The translations under genes were made by a program, and so were the position numbers. A DNA stretch of 64,000 bases from Lachnospiraceae bacterium OM04-12BH (lineage in GTDB: Bacteria; Bacillota; Clostridia; Lachnospirales; Lachnospiraceae). The notes beneath the pieces were generated by a model. The model did no database searches and was not told where the DNA came from. It saw only the letters and a program-made list of their open reading frames with translations. The DNA lies in NCBI GenBank assembly GCA_003490145.1, contig QULQ01000005.1, positions 28,415-92,414 of the forward strand, read 5' to 3'. Positions 21,363-28,765 of the stretch are shown in pieces. The stretch's first letter is position 1, and each line of letters opens with the position of its first letter.

Positions 21363-21740
21363 ATGACAAAGACAATTTTTGAAGAAATGGGCGGAACTTA
21401 TAGACAGGTGGGTGATTATTTATTGCCGAACATCACAGTACCAGCCGAAGAAGAAATAGAGCCGATTGGTTTATGGGGGAAACGACATGCAAGGCATTTA
21501 AAGGAACACTATAAAGTGTTATATATGAACCTGCTGACAAGCGGAAAGCTGCATAGTTATCTTGCAGAAGTCGATAAGCAAGCAGAGGATATGTTTCTTC
21601 GACTGGTAAAGGAATATGCCGACAGACAAGATGTGACGGAACAATTAAAGAAAGATAATCCCTACGAATGGATTGGAAGAATGAATAATATTCAGGCTTG
21701 TGTGAGGGAAGTTGTAGGAACGGAGTTGATTTACACATAA
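21363..21740 (+). CDS. TnpV-family protein
   Basis: This 125-residue protein begins with the pattern F-E-E-M-G-G-T-Y-R-Q-V-G-D-Y-L-L-P and has G-x-W-G-x-x-H-x-x-x-L-K-E-H. That matches TnpV proteins (PF14198) found in clostridial mobilizable elements such as the Tn4451 group. Its function is not established; the name comes from the transposon. An AGGAGGAAAAGG ribosome site precedes the ATG, and it is the last gene of the mobilization module. Confidence 0.82.
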   Translation: MTKTIFEEMGGTYRQVGDYLLPNITVPAEEEIEPIGLWGKRHARHLKEHYKVLYMNLLTSGKLHSYLAEVDKQAEDMFLRLVKEYADRQDVTEQLKKDNPYEWIGRMNNIQACVREVVGTELIYT

Positions 21741-21885
21741 GCGTTTTACGGTATGGTGCTCCTGCGTTTGCTGGAGTGCTGTGGTTGTGGTTGTAAAGAG
21801 GTTGTGAAAGATTGAATTTCGTAATGGTTGGATGTATAATTAGGAAGTGAAAATTTTAATTTGCACTTCCATAAGGTGAAATGTA

Positions 21886-21914
21886 TTGACACAAAAAATA
21901 CAGTATGATAGTAT
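21886..21914 (+). promoter_or_regulatory. Promoter of the resistance cargo
   Basis: TTGACA (21886-21891), 17 bases, TAGTAT (21909-21914). It starts a leader of about 270 bases before the ABC-F gene, containing a mini-ORF and a terminator. Confidence 0.78.
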
Positions 21915-21958
21915 TGCCATTAGAAGAAAGAAAGGCACATTTTGTGTAAGGTGAGGAA

Positions 21959-21973
21959 ATGATTAATAGATAA
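21959..21973 (+). CDS. Four-residue leader peptide M-I-N-R
   Basis: ATG ATT AAT AGA TAA follows the ribosome site AAGGTGAGG with normal spacing. It lies between the cargo promoter and the terminator hairpin before the ABC-F gene. Short upstream ORFs in this position sense ribosome-stalling antibiotics in ABC-F and erm type leaders, so this is probably a translated regulatory peptide. That role is inference. Confidence 0.55.
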   Translation: MINR

Positions 21974-22106
21974 TTTGATTTAAGTAAGACACATATAGTT
22001 ATTGAGCCTGTAGAGAATAGGTTTGTTTTGTGTACGCTTAAGTTGGATTATCGCAAGAGGCATTTCCTTTGTTTTCCTTTTGGAAAAGAAATAAGGGTCT
22101 ATTTAG

Positions 22107-22144
22107 CGAGTCTATTTTTGCGTATGCAAAAAAGACTCGTTTTT
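22107..22144 (+). terminator. Attenuator terminator before the ABC-F gene
   Basis: CGAGTCTATTTTTGC (22107-22121) pairs with GCAAAAAAGACTCG (22126-22139) with one bulge, followed by TTTTT. It lies 50 bases before the ABC-F start and downstream of the leader peptide. The 5' side also carries a second GTCTATTT copy just upstream, offering an alternative pairing. Confidence 0.8.
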
Positions 22145-22193
22145 GTGTGTTCAAAATAATAATTGGCTCAGACTTCGAAAAGGAGAAACTTTA

Positions 22194-23738
22194 ATGTTGC
22201 AGATAAAAAAATTAAATTTAACACATAAAAAAGACCTGAGAATAATTCTTAATGATTTCAACCTTGTGCTAAATGATGGAGATAAGGCAGTTATTATTGG
22301 AGAAGAGGGAAATGGGAAATCGACATTAATGAAGTGGATATACAATCCGTCGCTTGTAGAAAACTATATAGAAGCAGATGGGGAAAGGATAATGGGACAC
22401 GAACGTCTTGGTTATCTTCCGCAGGAGATGCTCGATGAAGATAAGGAAAAAACAATATACGAATATTTTTCTGAAGAGGAAATATTCTGGGAGAAAACGC
22501 CTAAAGAATTGTCTGTTATTGCGGGAAAATTTGGAATGAAAAATGATTTTTTCTACAGTAACCAGACAATGGGTAGTCTTTCAGGAGGCGAAAAAGTCAA
22601 GACACAACTTATGAGGCTTTTCATTCGCGATGTTTCTGTGCTGTTGTTGGACGAACCTTCCAATGACATCGACATTGCGACGCTTACATTACTGGAAAAA
22701 ATCATAAATGACTGGAAGCACATTGTGCTTTTTATTTCACACGATGAAACGCTGATAGAGCGTACTGCCAACATGGTGATACATATCGAGCAGATTATAC
22801 GAAAAACAAAGGCGAGATATACCGTGGCAAAGCTTCCCTATAGACGCTATGTGGAAGAACGGCTTCATAAATTTGAAATCCAAAAACAGCGGGCACTGAG
22901 TGACCGTAGGGAGAAAAAGATTCGCGATGAAAAATATCAAAGAGTTATGCAGAGTGTACAAGGTGCATTAAGAAGTTGTACCAGACAAGCACCGTCTGTT
23001 GCCAAAAACTTAAAGGACAAAATGCATACGGTTAAGGCAATGGAACGAAGATTTGAAAAAGAAGATGAAAATATGACTCAGATGCCGGAACAGGAAGAAG
23101 CAATCTTTGTCAAATTAGGGGATGAAAACTCACACATTCCCGCAGGAAAAACGGTCATAGAATATGAACTTTCAAAGCTTGTGACTCCGGATGGCAAAAG
23201 AATTTTAGCAGAAGGAATTCATTTAAAAATAAAAGGTTCAGAAAAAATCTGTATGATAGGAGCCAACGGGGCAGGAAAAACGACTCTTCTAAAAAAGATA
23301 GCGGAAGAACTCCTAAATCGGAATGACATTAAAGCAGAATATATGCCTCAAACTTATGAAGACCTGCTGGATTTGGATGTTACACCGGTTGATTACCTTG
23401 ATAAAACAGGAGATAAAGAAGAGCGTACAAGAATTAGAACATACCTTGGTTCACTTAAATACACACCAGATGAAATGGAGCATCCGATTCGGGAGTTATC
23501 AGGCGGACAAAAGGCGAAAGTGCTTCTCTTGAGGATGAGCTTAAGTGGTGCAAATGTTCTTATTCTGGATGAACCGACAAGAAATTTTTCACCATTGTCC
23601 GGTCCGGTAATAAGAAAAATGCTCCGAGAATTTCCGGGGGCTGTCATTAGCATTTCTCACGATAGAAAGTATATTGAAGAGGTGTGCGATAAAATATATC
23701 AGCTAAATCCTAATGGATTACAGCTAATTGGTGATTGA
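22194..23738 (+). CDS. ABC-F ATPase, probable ribosome-protection antibiotic resistance
   Basis: This 514-residue protein has two ABC ATPase domains and no membrane segments, the ABC-F plan. The first P-loop is GEEGNGKST (36-44) with signature S-G-G-E-K and D-E-P-S-N-D-I-D. The second P-loop is G-A-N-G-A-G-K-T near 356 with S-G-G-Q-K and L-D-E-P-T-R-N. The charged linker between the domains (about 200-300) is the arm that enters the ribosome in resistance members. Context in a mobile element, an attenuator leader and an adjacent lincosamide transferase-like gene suggest protection against lincosamides, pleuromutilins or streptogramin A. The precise subclass (Lsa, Vga, Msr, CplR or other) is not assigned. 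Confidence 0.8.
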   Translation: MLQIKKLNLTHKKDLRIILNDFNLVLNDGDKAVIIGEEGNGKSTLMKWIYNPSLVENYIEADGERIMGHERLGYLPQEMLDEDKEKTIYEYFSEEEIFWEKTPKELSVIAGKFGMKNDFFYSNQTMGSLSGGEKVKTQLMRLFIRDVSVLLLDEPSNDIDIATLTLLEKIINDWKHIVLFISHDETLIERTANMVIHIEQIIRKTKARYTVAKLPYRRYVEERLHKFEIQKQRALSDRREKKIRDEKYQRVMQSVQGALRSCTRQAPSVAKNLKDKMHTVKAMERRFEKEDENMTQMPEQEEAIFVKLGDENSHIPAGKTVIEYELSKLVTPDGKRILAEGIHLKIKGSEKICMIGANGAGKTTLLKKIAEELLNRNDIKAEYMPQTYEDLLDLDVTPVDYLDKTGDKEERTRIRTYLGSLKYTPDEMEHPIRELSGGQKAKVLLLRMSLSGANVLILDEPTRNFSPLSGPVIRKMLREFPGAVISISHDRKYIEEVCDKIYQLNPNGLQLIGD

Positions 23739-23822
23739 TAACAAAAAGGATGAAAGACTGACAAATTTCAGGCTTTTAGTGAGTTGGAAAGCATACAAAG
23801 ATTTGAATTTGGAGGATAGATT

Positions 23823-24320
23823 ATGGTACGTACAGAAGATGCATGTGAAATTATAAAATATGCTTTGCAAAACGAAATTAAAGTATATTTAGATGGCGGA
23901 TGGGGTGTTGATGCACTTCTTAAAAGAGAATCAAGAATACACAATGATATTGATTTGTTTGTTGAACTGAAACATTATCATGATTATATTTATGTGATTA
24001 AGCAGCATGGATTTGAGGAAGTAAATACTGATTATACAACGGATGGTCATACTGTCTGGAAAGATGATAAACAAAGAATCATTGATTTACATTGTTTTGA
24101 ATTTACAGATGACGGAATTGTTTATGAGGGAGATATATTTCCATCAAAAACTTTTTCCGGTATTGGAAAAGTTGGAGATATAACTGTTTCTTGTATTGAA
24201 CCATTGAGTCAGGTAATGCTTCATTTGGGATATGAACACGATAAAAATGATGTGCATGATGTGATGCTGTTGTGTGAAACATTTCAAATAGCAATACCAG
24301 ATGAATATAAGGAAAAGTAA
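23823..24320 (+). CDS. Lincosamide nucleotidyltransferase-like protein
   Basis: This is a 165-residue nucleotidyltransferase-fold protein. The motif G-G-W-G-V-D is at 25-30 and H-N-D-I-D at 40-44, providing the metal-binding aspartates. These, the length and the overall pattern fit the small Lnu(A)/Lnu(C)/Lnu(P) type enzymes that adenylylate lincomycin and clindamycin. A good GGAGG site precedes the ATG. It lies 84 bases behind the ABC-F gene without an obvious terminator, so it is probably co-induced. The substrate is inferred from family resemblance, and other aminoglycoside-like substrates are not excluded. Confidence 0.72.
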   Translation: MVRTEDACEIIKYALQNEIKVYLDGGWGVDALLKRESRIHNDIDLFVELKHYHDYIYVIKQHGFEEVNTDYTTDGHTVWKDDKQRIIDLHCFEFTDDGIVYEGDIFPSKTFSGIGKVGDITVSCIEPLSQVMLHLGYEHDKNDVHDVMLLCETFQIAIPDEYKEK

Positions 24321-24407
24321 AATTTCAGTTTTGTGTTGAATCTCTAAGCAAAATAGCTTATAATTTGACATGCTACATATAGTTATTATCCACAGTTATC
24401 GAGTAGG

Positions 24408-24438
24408 TGTTATCAATGCCGATAACAAAATGATAACA
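24408..24438. promoter_or_regulatory. Putative integrase arm-type sites, right end
   Basis: An inverted TGTTATC (24408-24414) is followed by GATAACA at 24421 and 24432. The 11-base spacing is identical to the pair at the left end of the element. Confidence 0.55.
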
Positions 24439-24538
24439 TTAGCTCGTATAGGCAGGATAATATGGATATATCAAATAATCAAAAGAACGAGAAACATTAC
24501 AGAGAATAATTCCTAAACAAAAAGCGTTAGTCTTTGTA

Positions 24539-24550
24539 GAGTTTGAATAA
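24539..24550 (+). repeat. Right attachment site
   Basis: GAGTTTGAATAA is identical to the last 12 bases of guaA and defines the right boundary of the integrated element. Confidence 0.82.
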
Positions 24551-25159
24551 GCTACGAGCAGTGTAAATAGAAAAGAAAGATGGCCGATGCAAGCTTGCTT
24601 GTGTGAGGCTATCTTTCTTTTCTATTTATTTGGCGACAGCCAAACATGAGGATGAAGCGAAGCGGAATCCGAATGAACACTGCGTAGTCTCTATGTTTTA
24701 TCCAAACTTATTAAACAGGAGATGCCGTACTGGAAAACGAATATTAAGAAAAATGATATATGTATTATAAGAAGTTGGCAGAGCGTAATGCTCTGCATTT
24801 TTTGAAAAATGGATGCGAAATAATTGGTGTCATGGTATGATTATTGATATGAGCTAAAGGTGTCGATTTGAAAAATATGATTTGAAAAAAAGGTTGTGAT
24901 AAAAAATAAATGTTTGCCTGCGTGATTGTAAAGATAGTCTTAGATTTTAATTTGCAAGAACTAAATCTGTGGACAATATAGCGAATGATATCTATTTTTG
25001 AGGGATTATCTTAATAGTTGGAGCCCAAAGTTATAATAATGCAAGCAAGGGATATTGGAGTTAACATAAATTGGTTATTTATGAGTTATTGTAAATTCTT
25101 TAAAATAACTATGAAGGAAAAGTGGAGGAGAAGGATATATTGAAGAGGCTTGTTAACAA
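24551..25159. other. Non-coding stretch after the element
   Basis: I see no gene in these 609 bases. The stretch holds a long hairpin, AAATAGAAAAGAAAGATGGCC (24565-24585) with its 21-base partner at 24607-24627. That hairpin is probably the original terminator of guaA displaced by the element. A second hairpin, GCAGAGC (24778-24784) with GCTCTGC (24790-24796) followed by ATTTTTT, is a good terminator. The rest is A+T-rich. Confidence 0.6.
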
Positions 25160-27898
25160 ATGAATACTAAGAATAATATGCTTATTATTAAAGGGGAGAT
25201 TAAAACCTCTGAAGTAATATCCTGTCAATACAACCAGGATACTCACAAGTGGTATGTAAAATTTAAAAACGGAAAGCTTTATGCATACACATATTCGAAT
25301 GTGGAATGGTTAAAAACCCCGGAATCATTGAATCCTAATTTGTACCGTCTCAGCAGAGAGAGACGGCCTTTTTTTAATGTGACAGCCATATATGTATTTA
25401 AAGGAGAGTGTGAGTACTGGCATATCTGTTTTGGAGACGGCAGTGAAAGGGATTACAGGCGGGATGACCTGACCATTGAAAAATCTGTCTTAAGTCAGAA
25501 GCAGGCAATGAATGTGCTTGCATATATAAAACAGATTGCGAAGGTAAGTAATCTCAGGAATGAAGAAACTGGTGAAAATTTACTGACAAAACAATATGAA
25601 AAAGTAGGTTTTGTAGGTGAGAACATTGTGTTGGCGAAGTATTTAAATCCGGCATTACTTCAAAAAGGCAAAACTAAAAAAGAATGTGGATTTGTACCTA
25701 TTTTTCCATTTGGTTGTAATAACAGTCAGTATAAAGCTGTTAAAAATGCGATGGAAAGTCAGATCAGTATTATTCAGGGACCGCCAGGAACCGGTAAGAC
25801 GCAGACAATATTAAACATAATTGCTAATATTTTGATGCAGGATAAAACAGTGCAGATTGTTTCCAATAACAATGCGGCGACAGAAAATGTATATGAGAAA
25901 TTATCTTCGCCTCGTTATAATTTGGGATTTATAGCGGCGACATTAGGAAAATTCGATAATAGGAAAAGCTTTGTTGCTAATCAGAATATAAATTATCCTG
26001 ATTTTACAGCCTGGAAAACAGAGGATGACCTGACAAAATTACAGCAGCAAATAGCAGAACAGTCAACACAGTTAAAATGTGTTTTTGATAAAAAGGAAAA
26101 ACTGGCCTGCTTAAAACAGGAACTTTCAGGTCTGATTACAGAGCTTGAATATTTTAAGCAATATATTGAGGAATCTGATGTTAATACAGAACTGATAAAG
26201 CTAAGCAGAAAATTATCATCAGAGGACTGGATGACGTTATGGCAGGAGAGCCAGCTGATTTCTGAAAAGGAAAAAACAACGGGATTTATATTTAAAATCA
26301 AGGCTCTCATAAGATATGGAATAATAAGCTGGAACTTCTATAAACAGGATATTGCCAAAATAATTATAACCTTTCAGGCAATGTATTACTGTGCGAAGCA
26401 GGCAGAGCTGTCAGATGAAATTGCTGAGATAGAATCCTACTTGAATAATGTTGATCAAAAGCTGCTTGATAATTTATGTGATGGATCCATGAGACTATTG
26501 AAGAATAAATTGGCTGGAAGATATGGGGAAAATGACCATCGCAGAATATTTAGTGAAGATGATTTAAAGAAAGAACCCTATAGTGTTTTGCGAGAGTATC
26601 CAGTTATATTAAGTACAACATTTTCTTCAAGAAATAGTTTGAATGCTGATGTGGTTTACGATTATCTTATTATGGACGAGGCATCACAGGTGGACATAGC
26701 AACAGGGGCATTGGCTCTTTCCTGCGCCAGAAATGTTGTGATTGTGGGTGATACGAAACAATTACCCAATGTGATCCCAAGTGAGATGAAGAATACCGTA
26801 GATTCTATATTTGACAGCTTTCAGATTAATGAAGGTTATCGATATACAAACAGTTTCCTGCAGTCTGTTTTGGATGTTATGCCAGATGTAACACAGACGT
26901 TGTTGCGGGAGCATTACAGATGTCATCCGAAGATAATCAATTTCTGCAATCAGAAATTTTATCGGGGAGAGCTGATTATTATGACCACCGATAGAGGGGA
27001 GCAGGATGTGCTCTCGGTAGTTAAAACAGTGGTTGGGAATCATGCACGTGATCATTATAGCCAACGGCAAATCGATGTGATAAAGAACGAAATTCTACCT
27101 AAGTATGCGCCTGATCCACAGGAAACGGGAATTATATCACCTTATAAAAATCAGGTAGAAGCATTGCGGAAAGAAATTACCGACATTGATGCTGCTACAG
27201 TACATAAGTTTCAAGGGAAAGAGAAAGACAACATTATTATATCTACTGTAGACGATGAAATTTCAGATTTTGCAGATGATCCATATTTAATCAATGTGGC
27301 AGTATCGAGAGCAAAAAAGAAGCTGATGCTTGTTGTGACAGGAAATGAACAGCCAAAAGAACGGAATATAACAGATCTGATAGACTATATTCAGTATCAC
27401 AATTTTGAAGTAACGGAAAGCAAAACCTATTCTGTTTTTGATTATCTTTATACACAGTATACAAAAGAGAGAATAGAATATCTGAAAAAGCATAAAAAGA
27501 TATCAGAATTTGATTCAGAGAATTTGATGTATTCCCTGATTGAAGAAATTATTGCTGATAATAAATATTCATTTTTAGAGGTTGTCTGTCATTTTCCTTT
27601 GAGTACCCTGATCAGGGATACGCAATTATTAAATGAGCAGGAAGACAGATATGTAAAGAATTCGTCTACACACCTAGATTTCCTGATATATAATAGAATC
27701 AGTAAAAAGCCTGTATTGGCCGTGGAAGTTGATGGATATGAGTATCATAAAAATGGGACAAAGCAGAATCAAAGAGATTTAATGAAGAACCACATCATGG
27801 AAGTATATGGTATTCCTTTGCTGAGATTTAAAACAAATGGCAGCGGGGAAAGAGAGAAAATAACAGAGATGCTGGAAAAACAGCTTCAATTAAGATAA
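25160..27898 (+). CDS. Second SF1 helicase fused to a PD-(D/E)XK-like nuclease
   Basis: This 912-residue protein has the same plan as the gene at 10800. An N-terminal region of unknown fold (1-180) is followed by helicase motifs: GPPGTGKT (207-214), DEAS (506-509), G-D-T-K-Q-L, H-Y-R-C-H-P, K-F-Q-G-K-E-K-D and V-A-V-S-R-A-K. The C-terminal nuclease-like part has D840 in L-D-F-L-I, E856-V-D858-G and an R-D-x-x-K-N segment. Base composition is visibly more A+T-rich than the flanking chromosome, and it sits just outside the mobile element, both signs of transfer. A role in phage or plasmid defence is a reasonable guess. The ribosome site AGAGG is moderate. Confidence 0.8.
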   Translation: MNTKNNMLIIKGEIKTSEVISCQYNQDTHKWYVKFKNGKLYAYTYSNVEWLKTPESLNPNLYRLSRERRPFFNVTAIYVFKGECEYWHICFGDGSERDYRRDDLTIEKSVLSQKQAMNVLAYIKQIAKVSNLRNEETGENLLTKQYEKVGFVGENIVLAKYLNPALLQKGKTKKECGFVPIFPFGCNNSQYKAVKNAMESQISIIQGPPGTGKTQTILNIIANILMQDKTVQIVSNNNAATENVYEKLSSPRYNLGFIAATLGKFDNRKSFVANQNINYPDFTAWKTEDDLTKLQQQIAEQSTQLKCVFDKKEKLACLKQELSGLITELEYFKQYIEESDVNTELIKLSRKLSSEDWMTLWQESQLISEKEKTTGFIFKIKALIRYGIISWNFYKQDIAKIIITFQAMYYCAKQAELSDEIAEIESYLNNVDQKLLDNLCDGSMRLLKNKLAGRYGENDHRRIFSEDDLKKEPYSVLREYPVILSTTFSSRNSLNADVVYDYLIMDEASQVDIATGALALSCARNVVIVGDTKQLPNVIPSEMKNTVDSIFDSFQINEGYRYTNSFLQSVLDVMPDVTQTLLREHYRCHPKIINFCNQKFYRGELIIMTTDRGEQDVLSVVKTVVGNHARDHYSQRQIDVIKNEILPKYAPDPQETGIISPYKNQVEALRKEITDIDAATVHKFQGKEKDNIIISTVDDEISDFADDPYLINVAVSRAKKKLMLVVTGNEQPKERNITDLIDYIQYHNFEVTESKTYSVFDYLYTQYTKERIEYLKKHKKISEFDSENLMYSLIEEIIADNKYSFLEVVCHFPLSTLIRDTQLLNEQEDRYVKNSSTHLDFLIYNRISKKPVLAVEVDGYEYHKNGTKQNQRDLMKNHIMEVYGIPLLRFKTNGSGEREKITEMLEKQLQLR

Positions 27899-27920
27899 GA
27901 GGCAGGAACAGAGGTATAGA

Positions 27921-28445
27921 ATGATGAAAAGAAACCTGAAATTGATATCGTTATATATAGCTGCACTATTAGTATTAGCCACAGTCGGCTGCGCCACTAA
28001 AGAGAACAAAGAAACAAATAATTCTGCCGCTGCAGAGACAGCAGATCTTTTATATCAGGCAACCGTTTCACCGAATGAACAATATGCAGAATCGGATGAA
28101 GATGTCGTATACTATACGGTTGAGGTTTACCAGAATGAGGAAAACGACATCATTGTCAGTGCAGATTCCAATTCAGAGTTTTTTGACAGGATGCAGTACG
28201 TGATTCTGTGCAATAAGAAAATTTTGGAAGCTGACATTCAGGTGGAGTGGACGACACTTATGGGGAATCCCAAGCCAGCAAAGGACGATCAGTTAGCGGT
28301 AGCACAGGTGACCATATCAGAGAATGGTGAGATCATCAGTCAGAGAAAAATCAACTTTGCCAGAAAAGCGATTGAAGTTATTGCGAAAGCCAGATGTGAC
28401 GGAGACGGAACAAAGGAACTGGATGAAATGATTTGGACAGATTAA
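27921..28445 (+). CDS. Putative lipoprotein of unknown function
   Basis: This 174-residue protein has a signal sequence ending in L-A-T-V-G-C, giving a lipobox-like cysteine at about residue 24. The position three before it is Thr rather than Leu, slightly atypical. The mature part is acidic with alternating strand-like segments, and I recognise no family. It follows the helicase-nuclease gene by 22 bases with a GAGG ribosome site, so it may be cotranscribed, although the composition is closer to the chromosome. Confidence 0.65.
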   Translation: MMKRNLKLISLYIAALLVLATVGCATKENKETNNSAAAETADLLYQATVSPNEQYAESDEDVVYYTVEVYQNEENDIIVSADSNSEFFDRMQYVILCNKKILEADIQVEWTTLMGNPKPAKDDQLAVAQVTISENGEIISQRKINFARKAIEVIAKARCDGDGTKELDEMIWTD

Positions 28446-28483
28446 GAAAAAGGTACCGTAACGAATGAGGGGGGGGACAGGAA

Positions 28484-28633
28484 ATGGCTTTTACACTGGT
28501 GATCAACAGTAAAGGATTGTTTTGAAATCCATGGTTCATGGAGCCTGAAAAACGGGAACATTATAAGATCTGTCCGGATCTCGATGATTTTGAAGAAACG
28601 ATTCATGAGCTGCCGGCAGGGCTGTTGATATAA
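28484..28633 (+). pseudogene. Possible small gene with an in-frame TGA
   Basis: From the ATG at 28484 the frame reads 13 residues (M-A-F-T-L-V-I-N-S-K-G-L-F). It then meets TGA at 28523-28525 and continues N-P-W-F-M-E-P-E-K-R-E-H-Y for 35 more codons to TAA. The continued part has an ordinary protein-like composition. A run of eight G's at 28469-28476 lies before the ATG. A TGG-to-TGA mutation is the simplest reading. A hairpin TCCATG-GTT-CATGGA starts 2 bases after TGA, but its loop is too close for a usual bacterial SECIS. No homologue is recognised. Confidence 0.35.
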
Positions 28634-28653
28634 AATATCAAATACGGTATAAT
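28625..28653 (+). promoter_or_regulatory. Promoter of the hydrogenase-like sensor operon
   Basis: TTGATA (28625-28630), 17 bases, TATAAT (28648-28653), a near-consensus vegetative promoter 113 bases before the next start codon. Confidence 0.75.
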
Positions 28654-28765
28654 AGTAATACTTTGCATATACATACGCATTTTTGCAGAACGGCATGATA
28701 TTGCCAGGGGGATACGTCATGCCTGAAATTAAGAAAAGTCAAAAAGAGCAGAAAAGGAGAAGGCT

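Larger units (their letters stand above)
15809..24550. mobile_element. Integrative mobilizable element in the 3' end of guaA
   Basis: This element of about 8.7 kb is bounded by the direct repeat GAGTTTGAATAA. One copy is the end of guaA (15809-15820) and the other lies at 24539-24550. Inside are a repressor, xis, a tyrosine integrase, a MobC-like protein, a RepA-like ATPase, a MobV relaxase, TnpV and resistance cargo. There are no type IV secretion genes, so it must borrow a conjugation channel. The 3' end of guaA is a known integration hotspot. GATAACA pairs near both ends are probable integrase arm sites. Confidence 0.85.

Noticed and set aside
28523..28545. Selenocysteine codon with SECIS
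   Set aside because: The hairpin loop lies only 8 bases after the TGA, closer than usual bacterial SECIS elements, and no selenoprotein motif surrounds it.
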